64,000 bases of DNA from CAVRQM01 sp963822705 (lineage in GTDB: Bacteria; Pseudomonadota; Alphaproteobacteria; Acetobacterales; Acetobacteraceae), in assembly GCA_963822705.1 (NCBI GenBank), contig CAWGIX010000008.1, forward strand, positions 62,001 to 126,000, written 5' to 3'. Made by a program: the position numbers and the translations under genes. The notes under the pieces were generated by a model. That model had not been told where the DNA came from, ran no database searches, and saw only the letters and a program-made list of their open reading frames with translations. Within the stretch, counting starts at the first letter, position 1; each line of letters begins with the position of its first letter. Shown here in pieces: positions 46,529 to 55,774 of this stretch.

Positions 46529-49500
46529 ATGCATCTGCAATCAAACCTGCAACCGGCCGCAAGCGCCGAGTCCGCGCCCCAGATCGGATATGCCGACTAC
46601 GTCGGCGGGCGAACTGTCACCGGCTGGGCGCTGGACATGCTGGCGCTTGCCAAGCCGTTACAACTTCAAGCGGTCATTGACGGCGCTCGCGTGGACGAGG
46701 TGGGGTGCGCGCTGCCGCGCGACGACATTCGCAGCGCCGGCATCCCCTGCGATGTGGGCGGCTTCCGCTACGCCATCCCGCCCGACTACCTGGACGGACG
46801 TCCGCATGTGCTTCGCCTCGAGCTGCCCGGGGGCACTCCGATAAGCTTTCCGACCAGCGATGGCGGAATGGTTCCGCAGCACACTTTCCGCATCGCCAGG
46901 GCGGATGCGGGCTGCTCTGATCTAACCGAACTGCTCCGCGGCCACGGCATCCTTTCCGACGATTTTATAAAGCTGTTCGATGTCGCCGATTATCTGGCCC
47001 TGAACGGGGCGGCCGAGCTATCGACCTCGGCGCAATGCATCGGGCATTTCGCCAGAGTAGGGCGGCCTGCGCTGTGCCCGATCTCTGTGGAATGCCGTTT
47101 CGATCCGGTATTCTATAGCGAGATCGTGCCCGAGGCTGCGCGCTTCGCGCCGGCCGCGGCCTACCTGCACTGGCTGAATGTCGGGTTGCAGGACGACATC
47201 AAGCCCAATCGGTCGCGGTTCCTCAAGAGTCTCGGACTCGCCCGGCTTGGCGGGATGCCGCCCGAATTTGATCCGGCGATCTATCGAACCTTCAACCCCG
47301 ACCTCGTCGAGCCTTGCGCAACTGATTGGGGTGCGTTGCGACATGCAATATGGCATGGGATCCCCGATGGCCGGAAAGGTTGTCCGCCGCCCGATGGCCA
47401 TCCCGAACTGTATTTCGCCGCTGCCGACCGGCTGGCCGTGGCGGACCGGCTCGAAGCGGCCAAGAGCATCTACGAAAAAGCGCTCGCGGCGGAGCCGGCC
47501 CACGCAGCCGGGCTGCAGCACTATGGCGATTGCCTGTTGCGCATGGGCGATATCTACGCGGCCGAACAGGTCTATCTCCGGGTCGTGGCGGCCGGGACGG
47601 CCACTATCTGGACCGACCTCAATCTCGCCAAATGCCGCTCGCAGATGGGACGGCTTGCTGAGGCAGCTCTCGGGTTGGCGCAGCTGCGGGCGCGTCAGCC
47701 CGGCGACGTTTCCATCGCGGCCAAGGCGCGCGCCGCGGCGGCTTCCAGCTTCGAAGAGGAACGCGCTCAAGCGCGACAGCTCGCGGCGCGCGGCTTCTTT
47801 GTCGAGAGCCGTGCGCGGATGGCCCGGGCGGCCGACCTTCTGGTTCAGCCCGTGCGCGAGCGCCTGCCGGATATGCCGCAGCCGCGCGGAGCGATCCGTT
47901 CGGTTGCACTCGTGGCCGACCTTTCGCTCCCGCAATGCAGGTTCTATCGGGTCGATCAGAAGTCGGAACAGCTTAAGTCGGCCGGCCTAAAAGTCCAAAT
48001 ATTCGACCAAGCGTGCGATCTCGACGGTTTTGCCGGAAGTTTGCGGTTCATCGACGCCGTGATCTTCTATCGAGTGGCCGCCACTCCTGCTGTCGTAAGC
48101 GCCATCGAGGCAGCCCGAACCGCCGGGATCGTCACATTCTATGAAATCGACGATCTGGTATTCGACCCGGCGCACTACCCCGACGGCTTGCCCAGCTACG
48201 GCGGCCTGGTGTCGCCAGAGGAGTATGGCGACCTGGTGACCGGGACGGAACTGTTCCGGGCAGCCATGTCGCTGTGCGACTACGCCCTGGCCTCCACCCC
48301 ATCGCTCGCAGCCATGATGCAGCCGCACGTCCGCACCGGAAAAGCATTTGTTCACCGCAACGGCCTGGGTGGCGTGCATCTGCGCCATTGTTCGCGGCCG
48401 CGGGCCTTGCTGCCAAAGACCTGGGGCCGGCGTGACGGCCCGATCCGAATATTTTACGGCACCGGGACCAAGGCCGGGAACGAGGATTTTGCGCGGCATG
48501 CGGCCCCGGCGCTGGACCGTCTGCTGCAGGCGCACGGCGACCGGGTCGAATTCGTCGTGATGGGTCACCTGTCGTTGCCGGATTGCCTCGCACGTCACTT
48601 CGCGCGCATCCGCCGGCTGGAGCCGGTCTGGGATATGGCAAGCTACTGGGCCGTCCTCTCGGGAATGGACATCAACATTGCCGCGCTGAGCGACAGCGTG
48701 CTGTCCGACTGCAAGAGCGAGATCAAGTGGCTCGAGGCCGCCATGCTCAGCATCCCCTCCGTGCTGTCGCCAACTGCTACGTATCGAGAGGTCGTCGAGG
48801 ATGGTGTGACCGGATTGTTGGCTGCCTCCGCCGACACTTGGTTTGGCGCGCTGGACCGGCTGGTGCGCGATGAGGTCTATCGCGAAGCCTTGGGTCGAGC
48901 CGCCCGCGATCACGTCGTTGCCGCCTACGGTCCGGCGGGCTTGGTGAGCAACCTGCGCCGGATTTTCGCCGCGGTGGAGGGGCCGGACTCGGCCATCGCA
49001 GCACGCCGCACGCGGGTGTTGATCGTAAACGTGTTCTTTCCCCCGCAGGATATCGGGGGCGCCACGCGTGTGGTCGCGGACAATGTCCGCGACCTGGTTC
49101 GCGAGCACGGGCAAGAACTCGAAATCGAGGTGTTCACCACCACGGAGGGCGGCCTGATTCCGTATGAGATGCGCAGCTACGTGTGGCATGGGGTCAAGGT
49201 GACCGCGGTGACGGCCGGCAATAGCCCGAAGCCGGACTGGGAGGCAGACGATCCCCGCATGGGCGAGCTGTTCGACCGCATCCTCGATCGTTTCCAGCCC
49301 GATCTTGTGCATTTCCACTGCATCCAGCGTATGACCGGCGCAGTCTGCCGCGTAACCCAGGCCCGCGGCATTCCCTATTTTATAACAGTTCACGACGGCT
49401 GGTGGATTTCTGACCACCAATTCCTGCTCGACGACGCGTTGCAGCCCAGCATCTACGCCCATGCTGATCCGATGCGCCAACTTGAAGCGGGGGGTGCCGA

Positions 49501-50353
49501 CAGTTTTCGCCGAATGAACCTGCTGGCCGCCCATCTTGTGGCGGCCCGATCGGTGCTCGCGGTGTCCGAGCCGTTTGGCCGAATTTATCAGGCCTGCGGC
49601 TTGTCGAATGTCACGGTGGTCGCGAACGGCGTCCCGGACCTGGACGTGGCGCCGCGCACCCGCTCGCCGGACCGCCGCGTGCGACTTGCCCATATCGGCG
49701 GAGCGGCACCTCATAAGGGTTACAACCTTTTGAGGGCAGTCCTGGCGACACAGAAATTCGACAATCTGTCGCTGACGGTCGTCGACCATGCTCTGCAGCC
49801 CGGAATGGAGGGGAGTGAGGTCTGGGGATCGGTCCCAGTGAGTTTCCGAGCCCGAACCGCTCAAGCAGAGGTCGGAAGTCTCTATGCCGAGGTCGACGTG
49901 CTTGTGGCCCCGTCGGTCTGGCCGGAAAGTTACGGTCTGGTGACACGCGAAGCGTTGCGGGCAGGGTGCTGGGTAATTGCCTCCGACCGCGGCGCGGTAG
50001 CGCTCGATGTGACGCCCGAGAACGGATTTGTCGTGGACGTGGGTTCAGCGGGCGGGTTGCGCGACGTGCTGGCCCAGATCGATGCAAGCCCAGAGCGATA
50101 CCGGCAACCGCCGGCGTGCCCGCCGCCCAGTCTTCGGCACAGCCGCGAGCAGGCAGACGAGCTGGCGAGCCTCTACCTTGATTCCCGCCCACTCGCATTC
50201 TCCGACGCGAATGCAAGCAAGCGAGTTCGTCGCCGCGCGCGCGGTCCGGCTCTCCGCGCCGCCGGCCCGGTCTCTGACGCGGTGCGCGCGCGCGCGCCGG
50301 CTTCTGCATGTTCGGGGGTCAACAGCCCGATGAACGATCCCGCGTCGGCCTGA
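46529..50353 (+). CDS. large two-headed glycosyltransferase (beta domain, TPR, two GT-B domains)
   Basis: A 1274-residue protein likely to build or decorate a surface glycan or protein. I take ATG 46529 (MHLQSNLQPAASAES) with CGAGGA before it. Domains in order: residues 1-110, a small beta domain (YVGGRTVTGWALD); about 290-400, TPR-like repeats (AAKSIYEKALAAEPAHAAG); about 456-825, a first GT-B unit (LPQCRFYRVDQKSEQL, YEIDDLVFDP, EIKWLEAAMLSIPSVLS). From about 828 comes a second, GT4-like unit with VNVFFPPQDIGGATRVVAD, HFHCIQRMTG and ITVHDGWW. It also has VAPSVWPESYGLVTREAL, whose ExxxxxxxE is the GT4 nucleotide-sugar signature. The tail after 1190 is low-complexity. The frame is intact over 3.8 kb. 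No donor or acceptor can be named. Confidence 0.85.
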   Translation: MHLQSNLQPAASAESAPQIGYADYVGGRTVTGWALDMLALAKPLQLQAVIDGARVDEVGCALPRDDIRSAGIPCDVGGFRYAIPPDYLDGRPHVLRLELPGGTPISFPTSDGGMVPQHTFRIARADAGCSDLTELLRGHGILSDDFIKLFDVADYLALNGAAELSTSAQCIGHFARVGRPALCPISVECRFDPVFYSEIVPEAARFAPAAAYLHWLNVGLQDDIKPNRSRFLKSLGLARLGGMPPEFDPAIYRTFNPDLVEPCATDWGALRHAIWHGIPDGRKGCPPPDGHPELYFAAADRLAVADRLEAAKSIYEKALAAEPAHAAGLQHYGDCLLRMGDIYAAEQVYLRVVAAGTATIWTDLNLAKCRSQMGRLAEAALGLAQLRARQPGDVSIAAKARAAAASSFEEERAQARQLAARGFFVESRARMARAADLLVQPVRERLPDMPQPRGAIRSVALVADLSLPQCRFYRVDQKSEQLKSAGLKVQIFDQACDLDGFAGSLRFIDAVIFYRVAATPAVVSAIEAARTAGIVTFYEIDDLVFDPAHYPDGLPSYGGLVSPEEYGDLVTGTELFRAAMSLCDYALASTPSLAAMMQPHVRTGKAFVHRNGLGGVHLRHCSRPRALLPKTWGRRDGPIRIFYGTGTKAGNEDFARHAAPALDRLLQAHGDRVEFVVMGHLSLPDCLARHFARIRRLEPVWDMASYWAVLSGMDINIAALSDSVLSDCKSEIKWLEAAMLSIPSVLSPTATYREVVEDGVTGLLAASADTWFGALDRLVRDEVYREALGRAARDHVVAAYGPAGLVSNLRRIFAAVEGPDSAIAARRTRVLIVNVFFPPQDIGGATRVVADNVRDLVREHGQELEIEVFTTTEGGLIPYEMRSYVWHGVKVTAVTAGNSPKPDWEADDPRMGELFDRILDRFQPDLVHFHCIQRMTGAVCRVTQARGIPYFITVHDGWWISDHQFLLDDALQPSIYAHADPMRQLEAGGADSFRRMNLLAAHLVAARSVLAVSEPFGRIYQACGLSNVTVVANGVPDLDVAPRTRSPDRRVRLAHIGGAAPHKGYNLLRAVLATQKFDNLSLTVVDHALQPGMEGSEVWGSVPVSFRARTAQAEVGSLYAEVDVLVAPSVWPESYGLVTREALRAGCWVIASDRGAVALDVTPENGFVVDVGSAGGLRDVLAQIDASPERYRQPPACPPPSLRHSREQADELASLYLDSRPLAFSDANASKRVRRRARGPALRAAGPVSDAVRARAPASACSGVNSPMNDPASA

Positions 50354-50458
50354 CCTGCGGGATGCCGGCTAACCGGTCTTTTACCGTTCGCGGGCAGATT
50401 CAGCCGCTGAGGCCCCGCCTCTCTGCCAATTTTTGCTTACGATCTAGGAGTCAGCGTC

Positions 50459-51950
50459 ATGAGCAATCCATCAATTCCAGGCCTTCCGCCTCTTAATTTT
50501 ACTAATTTGGGACAGAGCGGCGCTGCAAGTCAGGCGTTGCTGGCCATCGCCAACCGCATCAATGCTGGCATCGCGATCGTGGAGCAGCTGACGCCAGGTA
50601 ACATCCCGACCCCGCCGACGGGCGAGGAAGGAATTGCTGCGATCACCTCGAGCGGCACCTATATCTTGACGCCGGCTTACAGCACGGCCGTGATCGGAGG
50701 CAGCGGGCAGGTCACCATCCTCGGGGGCGCCGGCGATGACCAGTTCTACGCTTCCAGCGATGCGCAAATCGACCTGACGCTCAGCACCGGCTTTGGCACG
50801 GTGGACGCGGCCGCGGGCGGCAGCACCGTCCATCCCGTTGGCGGCTCGTTCCAGCTCGATATCAGCGGTGGCGCCAACACGCTCATCCTGGGCAGCGGTG
50901 ACAACATGGTCACGACCAGTGCCGGGGCGGTAGAGCTCGGTGTTGGCGCGTCCCTCACGGATACGATTATCAGCGGGACAGGTTCGGCCACGATTTCGGC
51001 CGGCAATTCCGCCATGGTTCATGCCGGCTCCGGTTCCACCCTGATTTTTGCCAGCGGCGGGGCCAGCACGATCTTCGGGTCGGGCGGAAGGATGACGGTG
51101 GTCGGCGGCGCCGGCACGTTCGCAGCATACGGCGGCAGCGGCACCGTATTCGAGTTTGGTGGCGGCGGCGACCTGCTGGTGGGCGGCTCAGGTGACGGCA
51201 ATATGCTGGTGGGCGTAGGCGAGGCGGACACGCTGGTGGCCGCCGGCAGCGGTCACACCACCGAGTTTGCCGGTGTCGGTCACGAAACGATGTGGGGCAG
51301 TGGCGCTGGCGGCAACGTGACCCAGGTGGGCGGCAGCGGCTCGGACCTCATGCTGGGCGGCACCGGCACCACCGAGATGTTCGGGGCCTCGGGGTCAGCA
51401 ACGATGCTCGGCACCTCCGGCCACGATGTTATGGTGGGCGGTACGGCTGCCGACGTGATGTTTGCCGGCAGCGGGACCAGCACGGGGTTCGGTGGAGCCG
51501 CTGGAGACCTGATGGTTGGCACGACGGGGAACGACGTGTGGGTCGGCGGCCCAGGCAGCGACGAGTTCTTTGCTGGCAGCGGCCAGACCACGATCTTCGC
51601 GGGCGCCGGCACCGGCGTGATCGGCACAGGCAGCGGCCAGACGACCGCCGTGCTGGGCACGGGCGCCGACTACGTGTTGGCACAGACCGGCACCGCGACC
51701 ATCTATGGCGGTGCGGGCACCGATTTCTACGGCTTCCAGAACGGAAGTCGCCGGCGGCAGTTTCGAGATCTTCGGTTTCGATGTCGGCAAGGACTTCCTG
51801 CACCTGCAAGGCTACGGTGCGGACGCTCAGGATCAGGCACTGGCAACCGCCGTGTCGGACGGGAGTGGCGGTACGGTCATGACCCTGTCGGATGGCACGC
51901 GCATCGACCTGATCGGGGTGACCAACGCAAGCCACGCGCTATTCTCCTAA
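50459..51950 (+). CDS. glycine-rich RTX-like beta-repeat protein, probably secreted, one frame break
   Basis: ATG 50459 has TAGGAG upstream. After about 80 ordinary residues comes ILGGAGDDQFYASSDAQID, followed by some 330 residues of imperfect nine-residue repeats of the GGSGxxxxx kind (GGTGTTEMFGASGSATM, VGTTGNDVWVGGPGSDEFF, AGSGQTTIFAGAGTGVIG). The repeats resemble RTX beta-rolls, but only a minority have the Asp that binds calcium. One extra A at 51745-51746 breaks the frame. The next frame gives FEIFGFDVGKDFLHLQGYG and VMTLSDGTRIDLIGVTN, the usual C-terminal type I secretion end. The corrected length is about 496 residues. No type I transporter is nearby. The adjacent glycosyltransferase may modify it. 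Confidence 0.78.
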
Positions 51951-52048
51951 CTCGGGCCTCACGACGGGCCTATCTCGACCCGCTCATCCTGAGCCCGCCG
52001 GGGTCGAAGCCTGAAGGCAACGGCGCATGCGCCGATGGACCGGTGCTC

Positions 52049-53294
52049 CTACCCAGATACCGTAAGTGGAGGCACGTCTTCCCAATAGTGGTGGGCGTAC
52101 TGCATCCGGCACGCCGCCTTCAGCGTGTCTTCGCTGATATCGCCCTCCCGCCCGGGCATTAAGGGCGAGAGATCCATCGGAGGTGCGCCGTCGATAATCC
52201 AGGCGGCAATCGCCTCACCGATTGCGGGAGCGATCGACAGGCCCCCGACGCAGCACCCTCCAGCGACGTAGAAACCGCGAACTCCAGGCACCGGGCCTAC
52301 CGTGTGCTCCCCGTCGGCCGTCATCGTCGGCAGCCCGCCGCGATGCACGCGCAGCCGGATCTTGTCCGGCACGCCCTGGAAGACGGGGAGTTGTTGGCGC
52401 ACGCTGTCGGCCAGTCGGCGCAATACGCCAAGGTCGAGCGGCAAGTTCGCGACGTCGAACCGCGCCGGCAACGCACCAAGATCGGTACTGCACCGGATCG
52501 GGTTCGTATCCGCCGAGCATCAGCCCGCCTCCATCCGGCCGCACGTAGACGTTTGCATCGATGATGCGCGTAATCGGCTGCAATGCCTCCACCCCCGCAA
52601 TAGGTTCCGTGATCAGAAGCTGGTGTCGCGTCGCCACCATCGGCACACGCGCGCCGGTCAGTGCCGCCAGCGCTTGCAACCAGGCGCCTGCGGCATCCAC
52701 GACCGTTTCGCAGCGGATCGTGCCGCGATCGGTTTCCACTGCGGTGACCGCCTCACCCCGCAGCAGAATCCCGGTCACCAAGGTGTCCGGGAGCATGGTC
52801 GCACCGAGCCGGCCGGCCGCGCGCGCATATCCGTTCGGGATCTGCGATGGCTCCAGATATAGATCGGTCGGCACGAAGTTCACCGCAACAATGCCGGCGG
52901 TCTCGAGGAACGGGTTTTTGGCCCGCGCCTCGGCCGGAGAGAGCGGCTCGATACCGGTGCCGAGGCGCCGGCCCCGCTCCAGCTCTTGCCCGAGCTGGGA
53001 CCTATGCTCCTCCGTGCGCGCGATCTTGAGGGCCCCCGGCTGGTAAAAGACGATGTCCTCGCCGGTATCCTGCCGGAACGTTTCGATTTTTCGGACCGCC
53101 CGCTTCGCGAGCCGGGTCATCAATTCGGTCCCCCGCGCCTGGGAGCTCAGCCCGGCGGCACGCGGCGATGTTTGTGAGCCCAGTGCGTGCTTGTCCAGCA
53201 GCGCCACCTGCTTGCCGCCGGCGGCCAAATGAAATGCGATGCTGGCGCCGAGCGCTCCCGATCCGATCACCACGCATTCAGCCGCATCGATCAT
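52049..53294 (-). CDS. FAD-dependent amine oxidoreductase (DAO family), one frame break
   Basis: A flavoprotein of the D-amino acid oxidase/sarcosine oxidase beta family. ATG 53294 gives MIDAAECVVIGSGALGASI with the dinucleotide loop, then HALGSQTSPRAAGLSSQAR, a substrate-domain stretch PTDLYLEPSQIPNGYARAA, and VVDAAGAW. One extra base at 52484-52485 breaks the frame after MLGGYEPDPVQY. The continuation LGALPARFDVANLPLDLGV and LPTMTADGEHTVGPVPGVR, then GFYVAGGCCVGGLSIAPAI, is the family C-terminus. The restored length is about 414 residues. It lies 41 bases after the dimethylglycine-dehydrogenase-like gene as the last gene of the operon. It probably oxidises a secondary or tertiary amine related to the importer's substrate. 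Confidence 0.82.
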
Positions 53295-53335
53295 CCTGCT
53301 CTCCTCACTGCGTGACGAGCTTGCTCAGCAACCCA

Positions 53336-55774
53336 CTAAAGGCGCGGACGTGTGTTCTGCGGGTCGTATGGGGATGGCGCGATCACCCGCGCCGGCCGGC
53401 GCTCGCCGAGGACGGACACCTGCAGCTCGGTCCCCTGGGCGTCGTGCGGCACCTCGATATACGCGTGCGCCAGGCAGCTGCCGACTACGCGCCCGTAGCC
53501 GGAACTGGTGATCCGGCCGACCGGCCTTTCGTCGCGATAAACCGTCTCATTCCCAAACGGGTCGGCGGTTCCGGAGGCGAGGCTCAGAACCGCGAACCGG
53601 CGCCGGAGGCCTTGACGCCGCTGCTGCAGCAGAGCCTCCCGCCCCACAAAAGCGGGCTTCTGCAGTTGGATGAAACGATCAAGTCCGGCTTCGAGCGCAG
53701 TGTAGTCCGGAGTCAGATCGCGCCACAGCGCGCGACAGCTCTTTTCCATGCGCAGCAATTCGACCGCGCGGGCACCCACCAAGGACAAGCCAAGAGGCTC
53801 CCCCGCGGCCCACAATGAATCGAATAGATGGTTTTGGTATTCGATCGGGTGATGCAGTTCCCAACCGAGTTCGCCCACCGAGTTGAGGCGGAGCACTCGC
53901 ACACCGGAAGCCAGCCCGACGGTCAATTCCTGCGTAGACCACCAGGGAAAGGCGGTGTTCGAGAGATCGGCATCGACCAGGGGGGCCAGCAGTTCGCGCG
54001 CCCGCGGGCCGGCAACAACGAAGACGCCAAAGTTCGTGGTGAGGTTACGCAGGCATAGGCGGCCATCGTCCGGCAGGAGTTTTGTCACAGTGTCGAAGTG
54101 ATGCCGTTCGGCGGCGGTCGAGCCCACGAGGTAGAAATGACTTTCCGCAAGCCGCGTGACCGTGAACTCACACTGCACGCCACCGGATTCCGCAAGGAGA
54201 TAGCACAGGGCACTGCGCCCGGTGCGCTCGGGCACGCGGCTGGCCAAAACTCCGTCAAGCCACTCGCCGGCGCGCGGGCCGAAAACTTCGAATTTGCAGT
54301 TGGGAGTGAGGTCGTATAGGCCCACTCGCTCCCGCACGGCGCGGCACTCGCCTCCGACGTGCTCAAAATAGTTGCTTCGTCGGTAGCTGGCCCGATCCTT
54401 TGGTTCCACCCCTTCCGGTGCGAACCAGTTCGGCACCTCCCAGCCATAGGCGGCGCCAAAAACCGCGCCGTGCTGCCGCAGTTTCTCATAGCATGGTGTG
54501 GTTTTGGCGGGGCGTGCGGCCGGCCACTCCCAATCCGGATAGTTGATGCCAAAATTGTTCGCAAACGCTTCCTTGCTTTTGATCACTGCAAAACGCCGAT
54601 TGGCGTAGGCGCCAAAGCGTCGGGGATCGAACTCGTGCAGGTCGATCGTCGGTTCTCCCTGCGTGATCCACTCGGCGAGGCTGATGCCGATGCCGCCGCC
54701 CATGGCGACACCGCCGGTAAATCCTTCGGCCAGCCAGAAATTGCGCAAGCCCCATGCCGGGCCGACCAGCGGCCGGTTGTCGGGCGAGATCGCAATCGGC
54801 CCCGATACGCAGGTGCGAATCCCGACTTCGCCCAGTTTTGGCACGCGCCGGACGGCAACTTCGAAGTGCGGCAGTGTAGCCTCGATGTCCGGCGGCAGCA
54901 GTTCGCCCGCGTAGTTTTTGGGCATCCCGTCGAGAGCGAAAACCGGCGGGTTCCTGTCATACGGACCGAACATGAGGCTCTGGCGTTCCTCACGGAGGTA
55001 GCCCTGCACCGTGTCGTCGCGCAGGATCGGCATTTCCGGCAGGCCGCGCCGGTGCCGTTCGACGATTTCGGGCACCGGCTCGGTGATTAAGTATTGATGC
55101 ACGAGCGGGATGACGGGAAGGTCCAGCCCGACCATAGCGCCCGTCTGGCGCGCAAAACTCCCCGTCGCGGAGACGACATGTTCGCACAAGATGTCCCCGG
55201 CGTCGGTGCGTATCCTCCACTCGCCGGTGGGCGAGCGTTCGATGCCTATGACTTCGGTCTGTCGGTAGATCTCTGCTCCAAGCCTGCGTGCGCCCTTCGC
55301 CAGGGCCTGAGTTACGTCAGCCGGGGCGGCGTGGCCATCGTCCGGATGGTAGAGCGCACCCTCGAGGTCATCGATCCGCTCGAGCAGCGGCCAGAGGCGC
55401 CGGATTTCGGCGGCACCGACGATCTCAGCCCGGATGCCTAGATTATCGACGATGTCAGTATAATGCAGATATTCGTCGAGCCGATCCTTGGTGCTGGCGA
55501 GCCGGAGCGTACCGCAGAGGTGGAACCCGACAGCTTGTCCCGTCTCGGCCTCGACTTCTGCGTATACGGCGCGGCTCTTCAGATACAGCCGGCTCGCGGA
55601 ATAGCTGGTCGAATACAACGACATGAGCCCCGCGGCATGCCAGGTCGAGCCGGACGTCAGCTCGCGGCGCTCGAGCAGGACGACATCCGACCAGCCGCAT
55701 TTGGTCAGGCCATACAGAATGTTTGTGCCCACGACACCGCCGCCGATGACGACGACGCGCGCATGACTCTTCAA
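53336..55774 (-). CDS. dimethylglycine/sarcosine dehydrogenase-like flavoprotein
   Basis: These enzymes remove an N-methyl group and pass it to tetrahydrofolate. I take TTG 55774 (MKSHARVVVIGGGVVGTNI), because the preceding transporter gene ends in an overlapping TTGA; longer readings run into that gene. There are 812 residues, the usual size. Residues 5-400 form the DAO domain with SGSTWHAAGLMSLYSTSYS, whose His is where the family links FAD covalently. Then follow the FAO-M region (SPDNRPLVGPAWGLRNFWL, GFTGGVAMGGGIG) and, from about 440, a GcvT folate-binding part (LTPNCKFEVFGPRAGEWLD, VGELGWELHHPIEYQNHLF). It ends with a GcvT C-terminal barrel (FGNETVYRDERPVGRITSS). The frame is intact. 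Confidence 0.9.
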   Translation of the reverse strand: MKSHARVVVIGGGVVGTNILYGLTKCGWSDVVLLERRELTSGSTWHAAGLMSLYSTSYSASRLYLKSRAVYAEVEAETGQAVGFHLCGTLRLASTKDRLDEYLHYTDIVDNLGIRAEIVGAAEIRRLWPLLERIDDLEGALYHPDDGHAAPADVTQALAKGARRLGAEIYRQTEVIGIERSPTGEWRIRTDAGDILCEHVVSATGSFARQTGAMVGLDLPVIPLVHQYLITEPVPEIVERHRRGLPEMPILRDDTVQGYLREERQSLMFGPYDRNPPVFALDGMPKNYAGELLPPDIEATLPHFEVAVRRVPKLGEVGIRTCVSGPIAISPDNRPLVGPAWGLRNFWLAEGFTGGVAMGGGIGISLAEWITQGEPTIDLHEFDPRRFGAYANRRFAVIKSKEAFANNFGINYPDWEWPAARPAKTTPCYEKLRQHGAVFGAAYGWEVPNWFAPEGVEPKDRASYRRSNYFEHVGGECRAVRERVGLYDLTPNCKFEVFGPRAGEWLDGVLASRVPERTGRSALCYLLAESGGVQCEFTVTRLAESHFYLVGSTAAERHHFDTVTKLLPDDGRLCLRNLTTNFGVFVVAGPRARELLAPLVDADLSNTAFPWWSTQELTVGLASGVRVLRLNSVGELGWELHHPIEYQNHLFDSLWAAGEPLGLSLVGARAVELLRMEKSCRALWRDLTPDYTALEAGLDRFIQLQKPAFVGREALLQQRRQGLRRRFAVLSLASGTADPFGNETVYRDERPVGRITSSGYGRVVGSCLAHAYIEVPHDAQGTELQVSVLGERRPARVIAPSPYDPQNTRPRL

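Noticed and set aside
50700..51750. CRISPR-like or tandem DNA repeat array
   Set aside because: The periodicity is at the protein level (degenerate glycine nonapeptides). The DNA units vary and there are no spacers.
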